Below the pieces are notes generated by a model, which had not been told where the DNA came from, did not search any database, and saw only the letters and a program-made list of their open reading frames with translations. DNA of 64,000 bases, from the NCBI RefSeq assembly GCF_002943465.1, contig NZ_PTQY01000003.1:310001-374000 (forward strand). The letters run 5' to 3'. The position numbers were made by a program, and so were the translations under genes. This DNA comes from Rhodoferax sp. TS-BS-61-7. GTDB taxonomy: Bacteria > Pseudomonadota > Gammaproteobacteria > Burkholderiales > Burkholderiaceae_C. Positions 28,241 through 36,587 of this stretch are shown piece by piece. The first letter of the stretch is position 1; the number at the start of each line of letters is the position of its first letter.

Positions 28241-28267
28241 GTGGGCGCTCCCTCCGGGGGCGGGGGC

Positions 28268-29008
28268 CTAACGGTGCTCGTGGGGAATCGACAGGGTGAC
28301 CAAACAGCCCCTTGGCTGGGCAGCTGCCAACTGGAGCTCCCCGCCCAAACGCTGCGCGGCTTTGGCGGCCACGGCCAGCCCCACGCCCAGACCGGGGAAT
28401 GCGCTGGCCACATGCAGCCGCCCAAACATGCGCAAGGCCTGCTCTGGCTGTGTGGCCGCAAAACCTGCGCCGTTGTCCTGGACTTCCAGAACCCAGCCTG
28501 CTGCCGCTTGCCGGGCGCGCACCCAGACACGGGCATCCGCCTCGGGCAGCCGCGACGTAAATTTCCAGGCGTTGTTCAGCACCGCGCACAAGACCACACG
28601 CAGCAGGGCGGCATCTGCCGTCACCTTGGCATCGGATACATCCACCTCCAGCGCCAGCGGGCGCGGTGCATAGCTTTGCGCCAGCTCTGCGGCAACCTCG
28701 TCCACCAGCGCCCGCAGGGCCACCGGCCCGGGCGCCAAGGGCACGCTTCCTACACGCGACAGCTCGCGCAGTCCATCCAGCATGGCGCCCAGGTGTTTGG
28801 CAGAGCCGGAGATCGTGGCCAAAAAACCCTGCACCTCGGCAGGGAGCTGCGGCCCGGCGTCTTCTTCCACCAACTGGGCAAAAGACACGATATGGCGCAG
28901 CGGTGCGCGCAAGTCGTGCGACACCGCAGAGGTGAAGTCCTGCATCTCGCGCCGCACGGCCGCGAGTTCGGCTTCGAGTTCGGCTATGCGTGCGTGAGGG
29001 TCCGACAT
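28268..29008 (-). CDS. Sensor histidine kinase without a sensor domain
   Basis: A 246-residue cytoplasmic kinase. A short N-terminal coiled coil (ARIAELEAELAAVRREMQDF) leads directly to the H-box SAVSHDLRAPLRHIVSFAQLVEE with the phospho-acceptor histidine. The ATP-binding domain shows the N-box (LNNAWKFT), G1 (DNGAGF) and G2 (GLGVGLAVAAKAAQRLGG). There is no membrane span, PAS or GAF domain, so sensing must use a partner. It starts 11 bp after the glmU stop on the same strand and is probably cotranscribed with glmU; no response regulator is adjacent. Relatives are phytochrome-like kinases. Confidence 0.85.
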   Translation of the reverse strand: MSDPHARIAELEAELAAVRREMQDFTSAVSHDLRAPLRHIVSFAQLVEEDAGPQLPAEVQGFLATISGSAKHLGAMLDGLRELSRVGSVPLAPGPVALRALVDEVAAELAQSYAPRPLALEVDVSDAKVTADAALLRVVLCAVLNNAWKFTSRLPEADARVWVRARQAAAGWVLEVQDNGAGFAATQPEQALRMFGRLHVASAFPGLGVGLAVAAKAAQRLGGELQLAAAQPRGCLVTLSIPHEHR

Positions 29009-29019
29009 AACGCTTGGAA

Positions 29020-30468
29020 TCAGGCCTTGGGCTGTTTGGCAGGCCGCGCCCAGTTGGCAATGCTGACCTGTTTGCCACGCGCCACGCTCAGGGCGCCGGG
29101 TTCGGTGTTTTTGGTGATGGTGGAGCCACCGCCCACCGTGCCACCGGCACCAATGGTGACTGGCGCCACCAGCACACAGTTGCTGCCCACATGCACATCA
29201 GCCTCAATCACCGTGCGGTGTTTGTTGGCGCCGTCGTAGTTGGCGGTGATGCTGCCTGCGCCGTAGTTCACGCGCTCGCCCACGGTGGCGTCACCCAGAT
29301 AGGCCAGGTGGTTGGCCTTGGCGCCCTTGGCCAGCGTGGAGTTTTTCACTTCCACAAAGTTGCCGATGTGCACCTCGGCCCCGAGCTTGGCCCCCGGCCG
29401 CAGACGGGCAAACGGGCCAATGAGGGCGCCAGCGCCCACGGTCACGCCGAGCTTCTCTCCGTCGATATGGGTGAACGGATGGATGACGGCGCCCGCCTCA
29501 ATCACCGCGTTAGCAATCACGCAGTGCGCGCCAATCGACACGCCCTCACCCAGGCTCACCTGGCCTTGGAAGATGCAGTTGATATCAATGCTCACGTCAT
29601 GCGCACAGAGCAGGTCGCCACGCACGTCGATACGTGCCGGGTCCGCCAGGCGCACGCCCTCTTCCATCAGGCGGTGGGCCTGCCGCAGTTGGTAAGCACG
29701 CTCCAGCTCGGCCAGTTGCACCGGGCTGTTGACGCCAGCCACCTGCACCGCGTCGTTTATCTTGTGCGCCACCACCTCCACCCCATCGGCCACCGCGAAC
29801 TTCACGATGTCGGTCAGATAGAACTCCTTCTGGGCGTTCTGGTTATCCAACCGCGCCAGCCAGCGCTTGAGCTGGGTGGCGGGCACGGCCATGATGCCGC
29901 TGTAAATCTCGGTAATTTGCTGCTGTGCGGCAGATGCATCCTTGTGCTCCACGATGGCTTGCACGGCATCCCCCGCGCGCACGATGCGGCCATAACCCGT
30001 GGGGTCACGTTGTTCCAGCGTCAGCAGCGCCAGCTTGTCGCCCGCGCAGGCCGTGATCAGGTGGAACAGGGTGTCGGGTTGGGTTAGCGGCACATCGCCA
30101 GACAGCACCACCACCACGCCGTCGTCGGCCAGCGCGGGCACAGCTTGCTGCACCGCATGGCCGGTGCCCAGCTGCGGCTCCTGGCGCACAAAATTTAGGT
30201 CAAAATCGGCTGCAGCCCCCGTATTCATTGCGCAAGCTGCTTCTACTTCGATAGCACCGTGGCCGGTGATCACCACCACCTTGCGGGCCAGCAACTGGGC
30301 CGCTGTGTCCAGCACATGCTGCAACAGCGGGCGCCCAGCCAGCGTGTGCAAGACCTTGGGGGTTTTGCTCTTCATGCGCGTGCCTTTGCCCGCCGCCATA
30401 ATGACCACGTCCACCACTGGCCGCTGGCCCGAAGCCCCTTGAACCTGAAAACTAGACGTCACGTGCAT
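29020..30468 (-). CDS. glmU: Bifunctional UDP-GlcNAc pyrophosphorylase / GlcN-1-P acetyltransferase (GlmU)
   Basis: A 482-residue enzyme making UDP-N-acetylglucosamine. The N-terminal uridyltransferase has the motif VIMAAGKGTRMKSKTPKVLHTLAG (residues ~20-43); the C-terminal left-handed beta-helix has many hexapeptide repeats (IGAHCVIANAVIEAGAVI, NYGAGSITANYDGANKHRT). I start it at the ATG complement 30466-30468; a GTG two codons later with a better-spaced GAGGG is possible. Open frame extends far upstream but overlaps the divergent lipoprotein gene. A repeat copy inserts AACAMNTGAAADFDLNF in the uridyltransferase domain between GHGAIEVE and VRQEPQLGTGHA. Confidence 0.96.
   Translation of the reverse strand: MHVTSSFQVQGASGQRPVVDVVIMAAGKGTRMKSKTPKVLHTLAGRPLLQHVLDTAAQLLARKVVVITGHGAIEVEAACAMNTGAAADFDLNFVRQEPQLGTGHAVQQAVPALADDGVVVVLSGDVPLTQPDTLFHLITACAGDKLALLTLEQRDPTGYGRIVRAGDAVQAIVEHKDASAAQQQITEIYSGIMAVPATQLKRWLARLDNQNAQKEFYLTDIVKFAVADGVEVVAHKINDAVQVAGVNSPVQLAELERAYQLRQAHRLMEEGVRLADPARIDVRGDLLCAHDVSIDINCIFQGQVSLGEGVSIGAHCVIANAVIEAGAVIHPFTHIDGEKLGVTVGAGALIGPFARLRPGAKLGAEVHIGNFVEVKNSTLAKGAKANHLAYLGDATVGERVNYGAGSITANYDGANKHRTVIEADVHVGSNCVLVAPVTIGAGGTVGGGSTITKNTEPGALSVARGKQVSIANWARPAKQPKA
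30190..30255 (-). repeat. Dispersed repeat, copy 6 (in-frame in glmU)
   Basis: On the minus strand it has GCAGCTTGCGCAATG, GGGGGCTGCAGCC and TTTTGACCTAAATTT. It is sense and in the same frame as the other coding copies (AACAMNTGA). Confidence 0.75.
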
Positions 30469-31383
30469 GCCCTCGCGCAAATTTCTGACAAATGGGTTGG
30501 GCCGCAACGCTGGTGGGCCAGCGCAGGCCGTTGGTGCGCCATTATCGGGCTGCTCATGGGCCTGCTGAGCCTGAGCGGTTGCAGCGCCGTGCGACTGGCG
30601 TACAACAACGCGCCCGACTTTGGCTACTGGTGGCTGGACGGTTACTTCGACTTTGACGGCCCCCAGAGCCTGCGCCTGCGCGAAGACCTTAAGGCCCTGC
30701 AGGCCTGGCACCGCAAGGACGAACTGCCCCAGCTGGCCGAGACCCTGAAAAACCTGCACACCGCCGCTCCGCAGGATGTGACACCTGCCCAGGTCTGCCA
30801 ACTCAGCCACTTTCTCGAAGAACGGGTGCAAACCACGCTGGACCGGGCCGCTCCTACGGCCATCGCCCTGGGCCCCACGCTCAGCACCACCCAGTTGGAC
30901 CACCTGGCCCGCGCACTGGACAAACGCAACCGCGAATGGCGCGAAGAATGGCTGGACGGCACACCCGCTGAACGCACCGAGCGCCGCATGAAGAAGCTGG
31001 TGGAGCGCGCCGAGGGCTTCTATGGTCGGCTGAACGAGGCCCAGCTCAAGCTGCTGCAGTCGCAGCTGGACGACTCGGCCTTCGACGCCAGCCTGCAGTA
31101 CCGCGAAGTGCTGCGCCGCCAACAAGACACCTTGCAAACCCTGCGCGCGTTGCGCAATAGCAGCCCCAGTGACATCCATGTGCAGGCCGAGGTGCGCGCT
31201 CTGGTGGCGCGCAGCCTGCAGTCGCCCGACCCGGCCTTTCGCCAGTACACCGAACGTGTGCGCGAACAGGCCTGCCAGGCCATTGCCACCTTCCACAACC
31301 GCACCTCCGGCCCGCAACGGCAGCGCCTGCAAGACACCCTGAAAGGCTACGAGGGCGACGCCCGCGCCCTCATGCGCCCCTGA
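30463..31383 (+). CDS. DUF6279-family lipoprotein
   Basis: A ~306-residue outer-membrane-type lipoprotein of unknown function. The signal peptide CAIIGLLMGLLSLSGC ends in a lipobox (LSGC). The family hallmark directly follows: AVRLAYNNAPDFGYWWLDGYFDFDGPQS. The rest is mostly alpha-helical and charged (QTTLDRAAPTAIALGP, RRMKKLVERAEGFYGRL). No ATG suits; I chose the GTG at 30463, which overlaps the divergent glmU start. An ATG at 30555 would leave too short a signal peptide. It is followed 14 bp later by the TfoX-like gene. Confidence 0.8.
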   Translation: MHALAQISDKWVGPQRWWASAGRWCAIIGLLMGLLSLSGCSAVRLAYNNAPDFGYWWLDGYFDFDGPQSLRLREDLKALQAWHRKDELPQLAETLKNLHTAAPQDVTPAQVCQLSHFLEERVQTTLDRAAPTAIALGPTLSTTQLDHLARALDKRNREWREEWLDGTPAERTERRMKKLVERAEGFYGRLNEAQLKLLQSQLDDSAFDASLQYREVLRRQQDTLQTLRALRNSSPSDIHVQAEVRALVARSLQSPDPAFRQYTERVREQACQAIATFHNRTSGPQRQRLQDTLKGYEGDARALMRP

Positions 31384-31397
31384 CGCCCCACACCACC

Positions 31398-31811
31398 ATG
31401 GACAAAAGTTTTGCCGACTACAGCTGTGAGCTGCTGCAAAGCGCAGGCCCCTGCGTGGCCAGGCGCATGTTTGGCGGCTGGGGCATCAGCGTGGACGGCA
31501 TGACGATTGCCATCCTGGCCAACCTGGGCGGCGGCGACACGCTCTGGCTTAAAGCCAATGCCGACACACAGACCGTGTTTGAAGCCGCCGGCTGCCAGCG
31601 TTTTACCTATGAGGCGGCGGGTACCACACGTGGCCTCAACTACTACAGCGCCCCGGCCGACGCCATGGAGTCACCGGCCTTGATGCAACCCTGGGCACGG
31701 CTGGCGCTGGAGGCCGCGCTACTGGCCCGCAAACCCGCGCGGCCCAAGGCCGCCAAGCCATCTAAACCCAGCCCCAAGGCTAAACCGGCCAAACAATCCC
31801 GTGGTCGTTGA
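31398..31811 (+). CDS. TfoX N-terminal domain protein
   Basis: A 137-residue protein with only the TfoX/Sxy N-terminal domain (SCELLQSAGPCVARRMFGGWGISVDGMTIAIL, GDTLWLKANADT, GLNYYSAPADAMES). Full-length TfoX regulates competence in gammaproteobacteria; single-domain relatives are widespread and of unclear role. The C-terminal ~25 residues are Lys/Pro/Ala-rich (KPARPKAAKPSKPSPKAKPA) and may bind nucleic acid. Its last 32 bp overlap the convergent formyl-THF cyclo-ligase gene. Confidence 0.87.
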   Translation: MDKSFADYSCELLQSAGPCVARRMFGGWGISVDGMTIAILANLGGGDTLWLKANADTQTVFEAAGCQRFTYEAAGTTRGLNYYSAPADAMESPALMQPWARLALEAALLARKPARPKAAKPSKPSPKAKPAKQSRGR

Positions 31812-32388
31812 GGATGGCGTCTAGTGGCATGTCGTGTGGTTCGGGTTCAAAGTCGTCCACAAAGTCGGTGCCAAAGCCCAGCCCCACGGTGAAGGGTTTG
31901 GGGTTCAGGCTGCCCAGCATGCGGTCGTAAAAACCGCCGCCATATCCCAGCCGGTAGCCACCCGCGCTGTAACCCACGCAGGGCACAAATAGCAGCGTGG
32001 GCATGATCAGTTCGGTGTCTTTGGGTTTGGGGATGCCGTAGGCGTCTTCTTCCATCGGGCAGCCCGGGTACCAGGCGTGGAAGGTCATGGTTTTGTGTTC
32101 GCGGTTGACCACCGGCAGGCCAATGCGGCGCGGCTGCGGCTGGTCGATCAGCTCGCCGTCTTCCTTCCAGCGGTGCAGCGCGGGCAGCGGGTCAAACTCG
32201 CCCTTGATGGGCCAGTAGGCGCCAATCACCGCGTCCGGGCGGCCCACCAGCCAGATACGCATCACACGCTGCAGAAGTTCTGCGCGTTGTAGGCGATCCG
32301 GCAGGTTCAGGCGTTGTTCGAGTAGCGCCTTGCGAAGGGCTTTCTTTTGCGCGGCTTTGCTTTCGTCCGAGTTGTCCATAATCCCCAC
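31780..32388 (-). CDS. 5-formyltetrahydrofolate cyclo-ligase
   Basis: A 202-residue enzyme of one-carbon metabolism converting 5-formyl-THF to 5,10-methenyl-THF with ATP. The family motifs are AQKKALRKALLEQR at the N-terminus, IGAYWPIKGEFDP and the C-terminal nucleotide-binding loop GYRLGYGGGFYDRML. MDNSDES (complement 32377-32379) is an alternative start. It is head-to-head with the lytic transglycosylase, with 0-9 bp between start codons, leaving no room for separate promoters between them. Confidence 0.93.
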   Translation of the reverse strand: MGIMDNSDESKAAQKKALRKALLEQRLNLPDRLQRAELLQRVMRIWLVGRPDAVIGAYWPIKGEFDPLPALHRWKEDGELIDQPQPRRIGLPVVNREHKTMTFHAWYPGCPMEEDAYGIPKPKDTELIMPTLLFVPCVGYSAGGYRLGYGGGFYDRMLGSLNPKPFTVGLGFGTDFVDDFEPEPHDMPLDAILNDHGIVWPV

Positions 32389-34401
32389 ATGCAGTTTTCA
32401 GCCATTCTGACATCCCTGGCCCTCGCGGGCTGCGCGGTGTCCACCTTCGCCGCTCCGGCACACGCCCAGGGGCGTGATGCGGCGCGCGAATCCGCCCGTT
32501 CCGACGACACCATTCTCGACATGGCGCAGGCCTACAAACAGCGCGACCGCAAACGCCTCGCGGCCCTGCTGCCACAGGTCCGCAGCCACCCGCTGGAGCC
32601 CTGGGCCGCCTACTGGGAGTTGTCGGCCCGGCTGGACGATGCCAGCAACACCGACATCCAGGACTTTTTGTACCGCTACAGCGGCACCTACCAGGAAGAC
32701 CGCCTGCGCGCCGAATGGCTGCAACAACTGGGCCGACGCGGCGACTGGACCAGCTTCCAGCGCGAGCTGCCGGCCTACCGCATGAACGACGAGCGTGCCA
32801 TCCGTTGTTACAGCCTGCAGGCCAGCTACAGCACCCAGGGCACCGATGTGGCCAGCGCCGTGCAAGACGCCTGGTTGCCGCTCAAAGACGCCGACGAAGC
32901 CTGTGCTGGCGTTGCGGGCCAGTTGCTCAAGGACAAAAAACTCCCTTCGCACACCGCTTGGCTACGCGCCCGCCTGGGCATGGAAAACGACCGCCTGCGC
33001 ATCGCCACCCAGGCCGTGGGCCTGCTGGATGCCGATTGGGTCAAAACCGTCAACACCATCTACCTCAACCCCGGCAAGTACCTCAATGACAAACTCACCG
33101 CACTGCGTCCGCAAACGCGTGAACTGGTGTCGCTGGCGCTGATCCGCCAGGCCTACCTGGAGCCGCTGGAGGCAGCCACCGAAGTGGAAAAGCTGCGCTG
33201 GAAAGCCCAGCTCACGCAGGAAGAACGCAGCTGGATCTGGGGTGTGATCGGCAAACGTGCGGCACAAAAACTCTCTGACGACGCGGTGGGCTACTTTGCC
33301 AAGGGCCAGTTCCAGCACATGCACGAAGACCACCTGGTCTGGGCCGCACGCGCCGCCCTGCGGGCCGGGCGCTGGAATGTGGTGCAAGACGCGATTGCCG
33401 CCATGCCGGATGCGCTGCGCAGTGACCCCACCTGGGTCTACTGGCGCGCCCGCGCCCAGTTGCAGCGTGCCAATACCGACGTTGCACGGGCCGAGGCCAC
33501 GCGCGCGCTGGAAGGCATTGCCGGCATCAAGGGCTTTTACGAAATGCTGGCCCTGGAAGACCTGGGCCAGAAAGTGAACGCCCCCGCCCGCCCCTCGCCC
33601 CTGACGCCGGAAGAAAAAGACCACGCCCGCACCAACCCGGGCCTGATGCGCGCGCTGTATGCGGTGCAGCTGGGCCTGCGTACCGAGGGCGTGCGAGAGT
33701 GGAACTACACCACCAACCTGCACAGCAAGGGTGGCATGGACGACCGCGGCCTGCTGGCCGCCGCCGACTTGGCCTGCAAAGCCGAGGTGTGGGACCGCTG
33801 CATCAACACCAGCGAACGCACCAAGGGGGTGATCGACCTGGAGCAACGCTTCCCCATGCCGTTCAAGGCCGCGGTGCTGGCACGCACCCAGACCATTGGC
33901 CTGGAGCCCGCCTATGTGTACGGCCTGATCCGCCAGGAAAGCCGCTTCATCATGGATGCCAAATCGGTGGTGGGGGCCGCGGGCCTCATGCAGGTCATGC
34001 CGGCCACTGCACGCTGGACCGCCAAGAAGATTGGCCTGACAGACTTCCAAGCGCACCAGATTACCGACCGCGACACCAACATCGCCATCGGCACCGGTTA
34101 CCTCAAGCTGGTGCTGGACAGTTTTGGTGGCTCCATGCCCATGGCAGCCGCCGCCTACAACGCCGGCCCGGGCCGCCCGCGCCTGTGGCGGGGCCAAACC
34201 GGCAGCCCCACGGTAGAGGCCGCCATCTGGGCCGAAAACGTGCCGTTTTCCGAGACGCGCGACTATGTGAAAAAAGTGCTGGCCAACACCACGCTGTACG
34301 CCGCACTCATCACCGGCCAGCCACAGTCGCTCAAGGCCCGCCTGGGCGCCGTGGGTCCGCGCGACGCCAGCACGCCCGAAGCCGGGCTTGAGCTGCCCTG
34401 A
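32389..34401 (+). CDS. slt: Soluble lytic murein transglycosylase
   Basis: A 670-residue periplasmic enzyme cleaving peptidoglycan to 1,6-anhydro-muropeptides. The signal peptide MQFSAILTSLALAGCAVSTFAAPAHAQ contains a possible lipobox (LAGC) and a possible signal peptidase I site (AHAQ). A long superhelical alpha domain follows, then a C-terminal lysozyme-like SLT domain. The catalytic Glu is in YGLIRQESRFIMDAKSVVGAAG, with LMQVMPATARWTAKK and AAYNAGPGRPRLWRG. The start at 32389 directly abuts the divergent cyclo-ligase start. The anhydro products would be recycled by AnmK, whose gene lies at the right end of the window. Confidence 0.94.
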   Translation: MQFSAILTSLALAGCAVSTFAAPAHAQGRDAARESARSDDTILDMAQAYKQRDRKRLAALLPQVRSHPLEPWAAYWELSARLDDASNTDIQDFLYRYSGTYQEDRLRAEWLQQLGRRGDWTSFQRELPAYRMNDERAIRCYSLQASYSTQGTDVASAVQDAWLPLKDADEACAGVAGQLLKDKKLPSHTAWLRARLGMENDRLRIATQAVGLLDADWVKTVNTIYLNPGKYLNDKLTALRPQTRELVSLALIRQAYLEPLEAATEVEKLRWKAQLTQEERSWIWGVIGKRAAQKLSDDAVGYFAKGQFQHMHEDHLVWAARAALRAGRWNVVQDAIAAMPDALRSDPTWVYWRARAQLQRANTDVARAEATRALEGIAGIKGFYEMLALEDLGQKVNAPARPSPLTPEEKDHARTNPGLMRALYAVQLGLRTEGVREWNYTTNLHSKGGMDDRGLLAAADLACKAEVWDRCINTSERTKGVIDLEQRFPMPFKAAVLARTQTIGLEPAYVYGLIRQESRFIMDAKSVVGAAGLMQVMPATARWTAKKIGLTDFQAHQITDRDTNIAIGTGYLKLVLDSFGGSMPMAAAAYNAGPGRPRLWRGQTGSPTVEAAIWAENVPFSETRDYVKKVLANTTLYAALITGQPQSLKARLGAVGPRDASTPEAGLELP

Positions 34402-34513
34402 GCCGGTGCACGGCACAGCGCAGCCGCCCATGTGCATCAATGGGCGCTGCGTTTGTCATCAATCGGCGGGGCCATGGCCTTTAGGATGAAGCTTTTTCAC
34501 GCACAGGTGCCCC

Positions 34514-35197
34514 ATGCTCAAGCTCTACATCGGCAACAAAAACTACTCCTCGTGGTCCATGCGCCCCTGGGTGCTGCTCAAGCAAGCGGGTATTGACTTC
34601 GAGGAAGTCATGGTTCGCTTCGACTCGTTTGACAGCAGCTCGAAGTTCAAAGCCACGCTGGGCCCGCTGACGCCGACCGGCAAAGTGCCGCTGCTGGTGG
34701 ACGGTGACCTGGCCGTGTGGGACACCCTGGCGATTGCCGAATACGTGGCCGAACAGTTCTCCAGCACGCCGCTGTGGCCACACGACAAAGCCGCGCGTGC
34801 CCGGGCCCGCAGTGTGTGCGCCGAGATGCATTCCGGCTTTACCGCCCTGCGTGGCAACTGCCCCATGAACATCGAAGCCGATCTGGCCACCACTGGCGCG
34901 CTGATCTGGCGCGACAAACCGGCCGTGCGCGCCGACGTGGCCCGCCTGGTGGCTATGTGGGAAGGCCTGCTGGACCAGCATGGCGGCCCCCTGCTGTTTG
35001 GCAGCTTCAGCGTGGCCGACGCCTACTTCGCCCCGGTCTGCACCCGGCTCAAGACCTACGCCCTGCCCCTGCCACCCAAGGCCGCCGCCTACGTGGCCCA
35101 TGTGCTGGCCCTGCCCGGCGTGCAAGCCTGGGTGAACGACGCCCTGGCTGAAAAAGATTTTCTGGACTTTGAAGAACCCTACCGCTTGAAGCGCTGA
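34514..35197 (+). CDS. Glutathione S-transferase family protein
   Basis: A 227-residue cytosolic GST. The N-terminal thioredoxin-like domain begins LKLYIGNKNYSSWSMRPWVLLKQAGIDFEE, where the Ser of YSSWS is the likely catalytic residue, and contains TGKVPLLVDGDLAVWDTLAIAEYVAE, the glutathione-binding strand and loop. The helical C-terminal domain has FGSFSVADAYFAPVCTRLKTY. Substrate unknown. It is followed 20 bp later by cca on the same strand. Confidence 0.92.
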   Translation: MLKLYIGNKNYSSWSMRPWVLLKQAGIDFEEVMVRFDSFDSSSKFKATLGPLTPTGKVPLLVDGDLAVWDTLAIAEYVAEQFSSTPLWPHDKAARARARSVCAEMHSGFTALRGNCPMNIEADLATTGALIWRDKPAVRADVARLVAMWEGLLDQHGGPLLFGSFSVADAYFAPVCTRLKTYALPLPPKAAAYVAHVLALPGVQAWVNDALAEKDFLDFEEPYRLKR

Positions 35198-35217
35198 ACC
35201 CGCGCCACGCCAGCCCC

Positions 35218-36501
35218 ATGCCCACTCCCCCACCCGCCCTGACCATTCCCGGCCAGACCTACCTGGTCGGCGGCGCTGTGCGCGACGCCCTGCTGGGCCT
35301 GCCCGTGCAGGACCGCGACTGGGTGGTGGTGGGCGCCACGCCGCAGGCCATGCTGGACGCTGGCTTTGTGGCCGTGGGCCGGGACTTTCCGGTTTTTTTG
35401 CACCCGCAGACGCACGAGGAATACGCACTGGCCCGCACCGAGCGCAAGACGGCGCCCGGCTACCGCGGCTTTGCCGTGCATGCCGAGCCCGGCGTGACGT
35501 TGGAAGAAGACCTGGCGCGGCGCGACCTTACTATCAATTCAATAGCTGCTTGCGCAATATCCACGGGGGCTAGAGGCCAATTTGACCTAAATTCCGTGGT
35601 CGACCCCTACGGTGGCCGGGCCGACATCGCCCAGCGCGTGCTGCGCCACGTAACGCCCGCGTTCCGCGAAGACCCGGTGCGCATCCTGCGGCTGGCGCGT
35701 TTTGCCGCCCGCTTTACCGATTTCACGGTAGCGCCCGAAACCATGGCCCTCATGCAAAGCATGGTGGCCGAGGGCGAAGTGGACCACCTGGTGCCCGAAC
35801 GTGTGTGGCAAGAGCTGGTCAAAGGGCTGATGGAAGCCCGGCCCTCCCGCATGTTTGACGTGCTGCGCAGCTGCGGCGCACTGGCGCGCCTGCTGCCAGA
35901 GCTGGACCGCCTGTGGGGCGTGCCCCAAAGCCCTGAACACCACCCCGAGGTGGACACCGGCATACACGTGATACTGGTGCTAGACCGCGCTGCCCAGCTG
36001 GGTGCGCCACTGGCGGTGCGTTTTGCCTGCCTGGGCCACGACCTGGGCAAGGGCACCACACCGGCCGACGTGTTGCCACGCCACATTGGCCACGAAGAGC
36101 GCAGCGTGCGCCTGCTCAAAACCGTGTGCCAGCGCCTGCGCGTGCCCACCGACTGCGCCGAGCTGGCCGAGGTGGTGGCACGCGAACACGGCAACATCCA
36201 CCGCAGTGGCACGCTCAACGCCGCAGCACTGGTGCGCCTGCTGGAGCGCTGCGACGCGTTTCGCAAACCGGCCCGTTTTGCCCAGGCCTTGCAGGCCTGC
36301 CAGTGCGACGCCCAAGGCCGGCTGGGTCTGACCGACACGCCCTACCCGCAAGCCGAACGCCTGGCCGCCGCGCTGCAGCGCGCGCAGGCAGTTGCTACAG
36401 ATTTGGTAGCTGCTCGCGCAATAGCGGCGGGGGCTAGTGGCCCAAAAATAGGTCAATCCATCCAGACAGCCCGCACCGAAGCCGTGGCGGCAGGCTTGTA
36501 A
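35218..36501 (+). CDS. cca: CCA-adding tRNA nucleotidyltransferase / HD phosphohydrolase
   Basis: A 427-residue enzyme adding CCA to tRNA 3' ends; the beta/gamma-proteobacterial form also has an HD domain with phosphatase activities. The nucleotidyltransferase motif is YLVGGAVRDALLGLPVQDRDWVVVG, with RRDLTINSIA, FREDPVRILRLARFAARF and the HD signature FACLGHDLGKGTTP near residue 280. Two repeat copies are embedded in frame: [17 protein letters not shown] directly after RRDLTINSIA, where relatives have a short turn, and LVAARAIAAGASGPKIG near the C-terminus. Both keep the frame open. Starts at ATG 35218. Confidence 0.95.
   Translation: MPTPPPALTIPGQTYLVGGAVRDALLGLPVQDRDWVVVGATPQAMLDAGFVAVGRDFPVFLHPQTHEEYALARTERKTAPGYRGFAVHAEPGVTLEEDLARRDLTINSIAACAISTGARGQFDLNSVVDPYGGRADIAQRVLRHVTPAFREDPVRILRLARFAARFTDFTVAPETMALMQSMVAEGEVDHLVPERVWQELVKGLMEARPSRMFDVLRSCGALARLLPELDRLWGVPQSPEHHPEVDTGIHVILVLDRAAQLGAPLAVRFACLGHDLGKGTTPADVLPRHIGHEERSVRLLKTVCQRLRVPTDCAELAEVVAREHGNIHRSGTLNAAALVRLLERCDAFRKPARFAQALQACQCDAQGRLGLTDTPYPQAERLAAALQRAQAVATDLVAARAIAAGASGPKIGQSIQTARTEAVAAGL
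35531..35593 (+). repeat. Dispersed repeat, copy 7 (in-frame in cca, N-terminal domain)
   Basis: A near-consensus copy: AATAGCTGCTTGCGCAATATCC, GGGGGCTAGAGGCC, TTTGACC. It encodes [17 protein letters not shown] in the sense frame. Confidence 0.9.
36391..36457 (+). repeat. Dispersed repeat, copy 8 (in-frame near cca 3' end)
   Basis: TTGGTAGCTGCTCGCGCAATA, GGGGGCTAGTGGCC, ATAGGTCA. It encodes LVAARAIAAGASGPKIG in the same frame as copy 7. Confidence 0.8.
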
Positions 36502-36587
36502 CTGGCCCGCACGCTGCGCGGCCCGGCGGTACTCACCCCACGCTTTCCCCCTCCCTGTGGCGCGGGCCGCCTTGGTATGCTCAGCCC

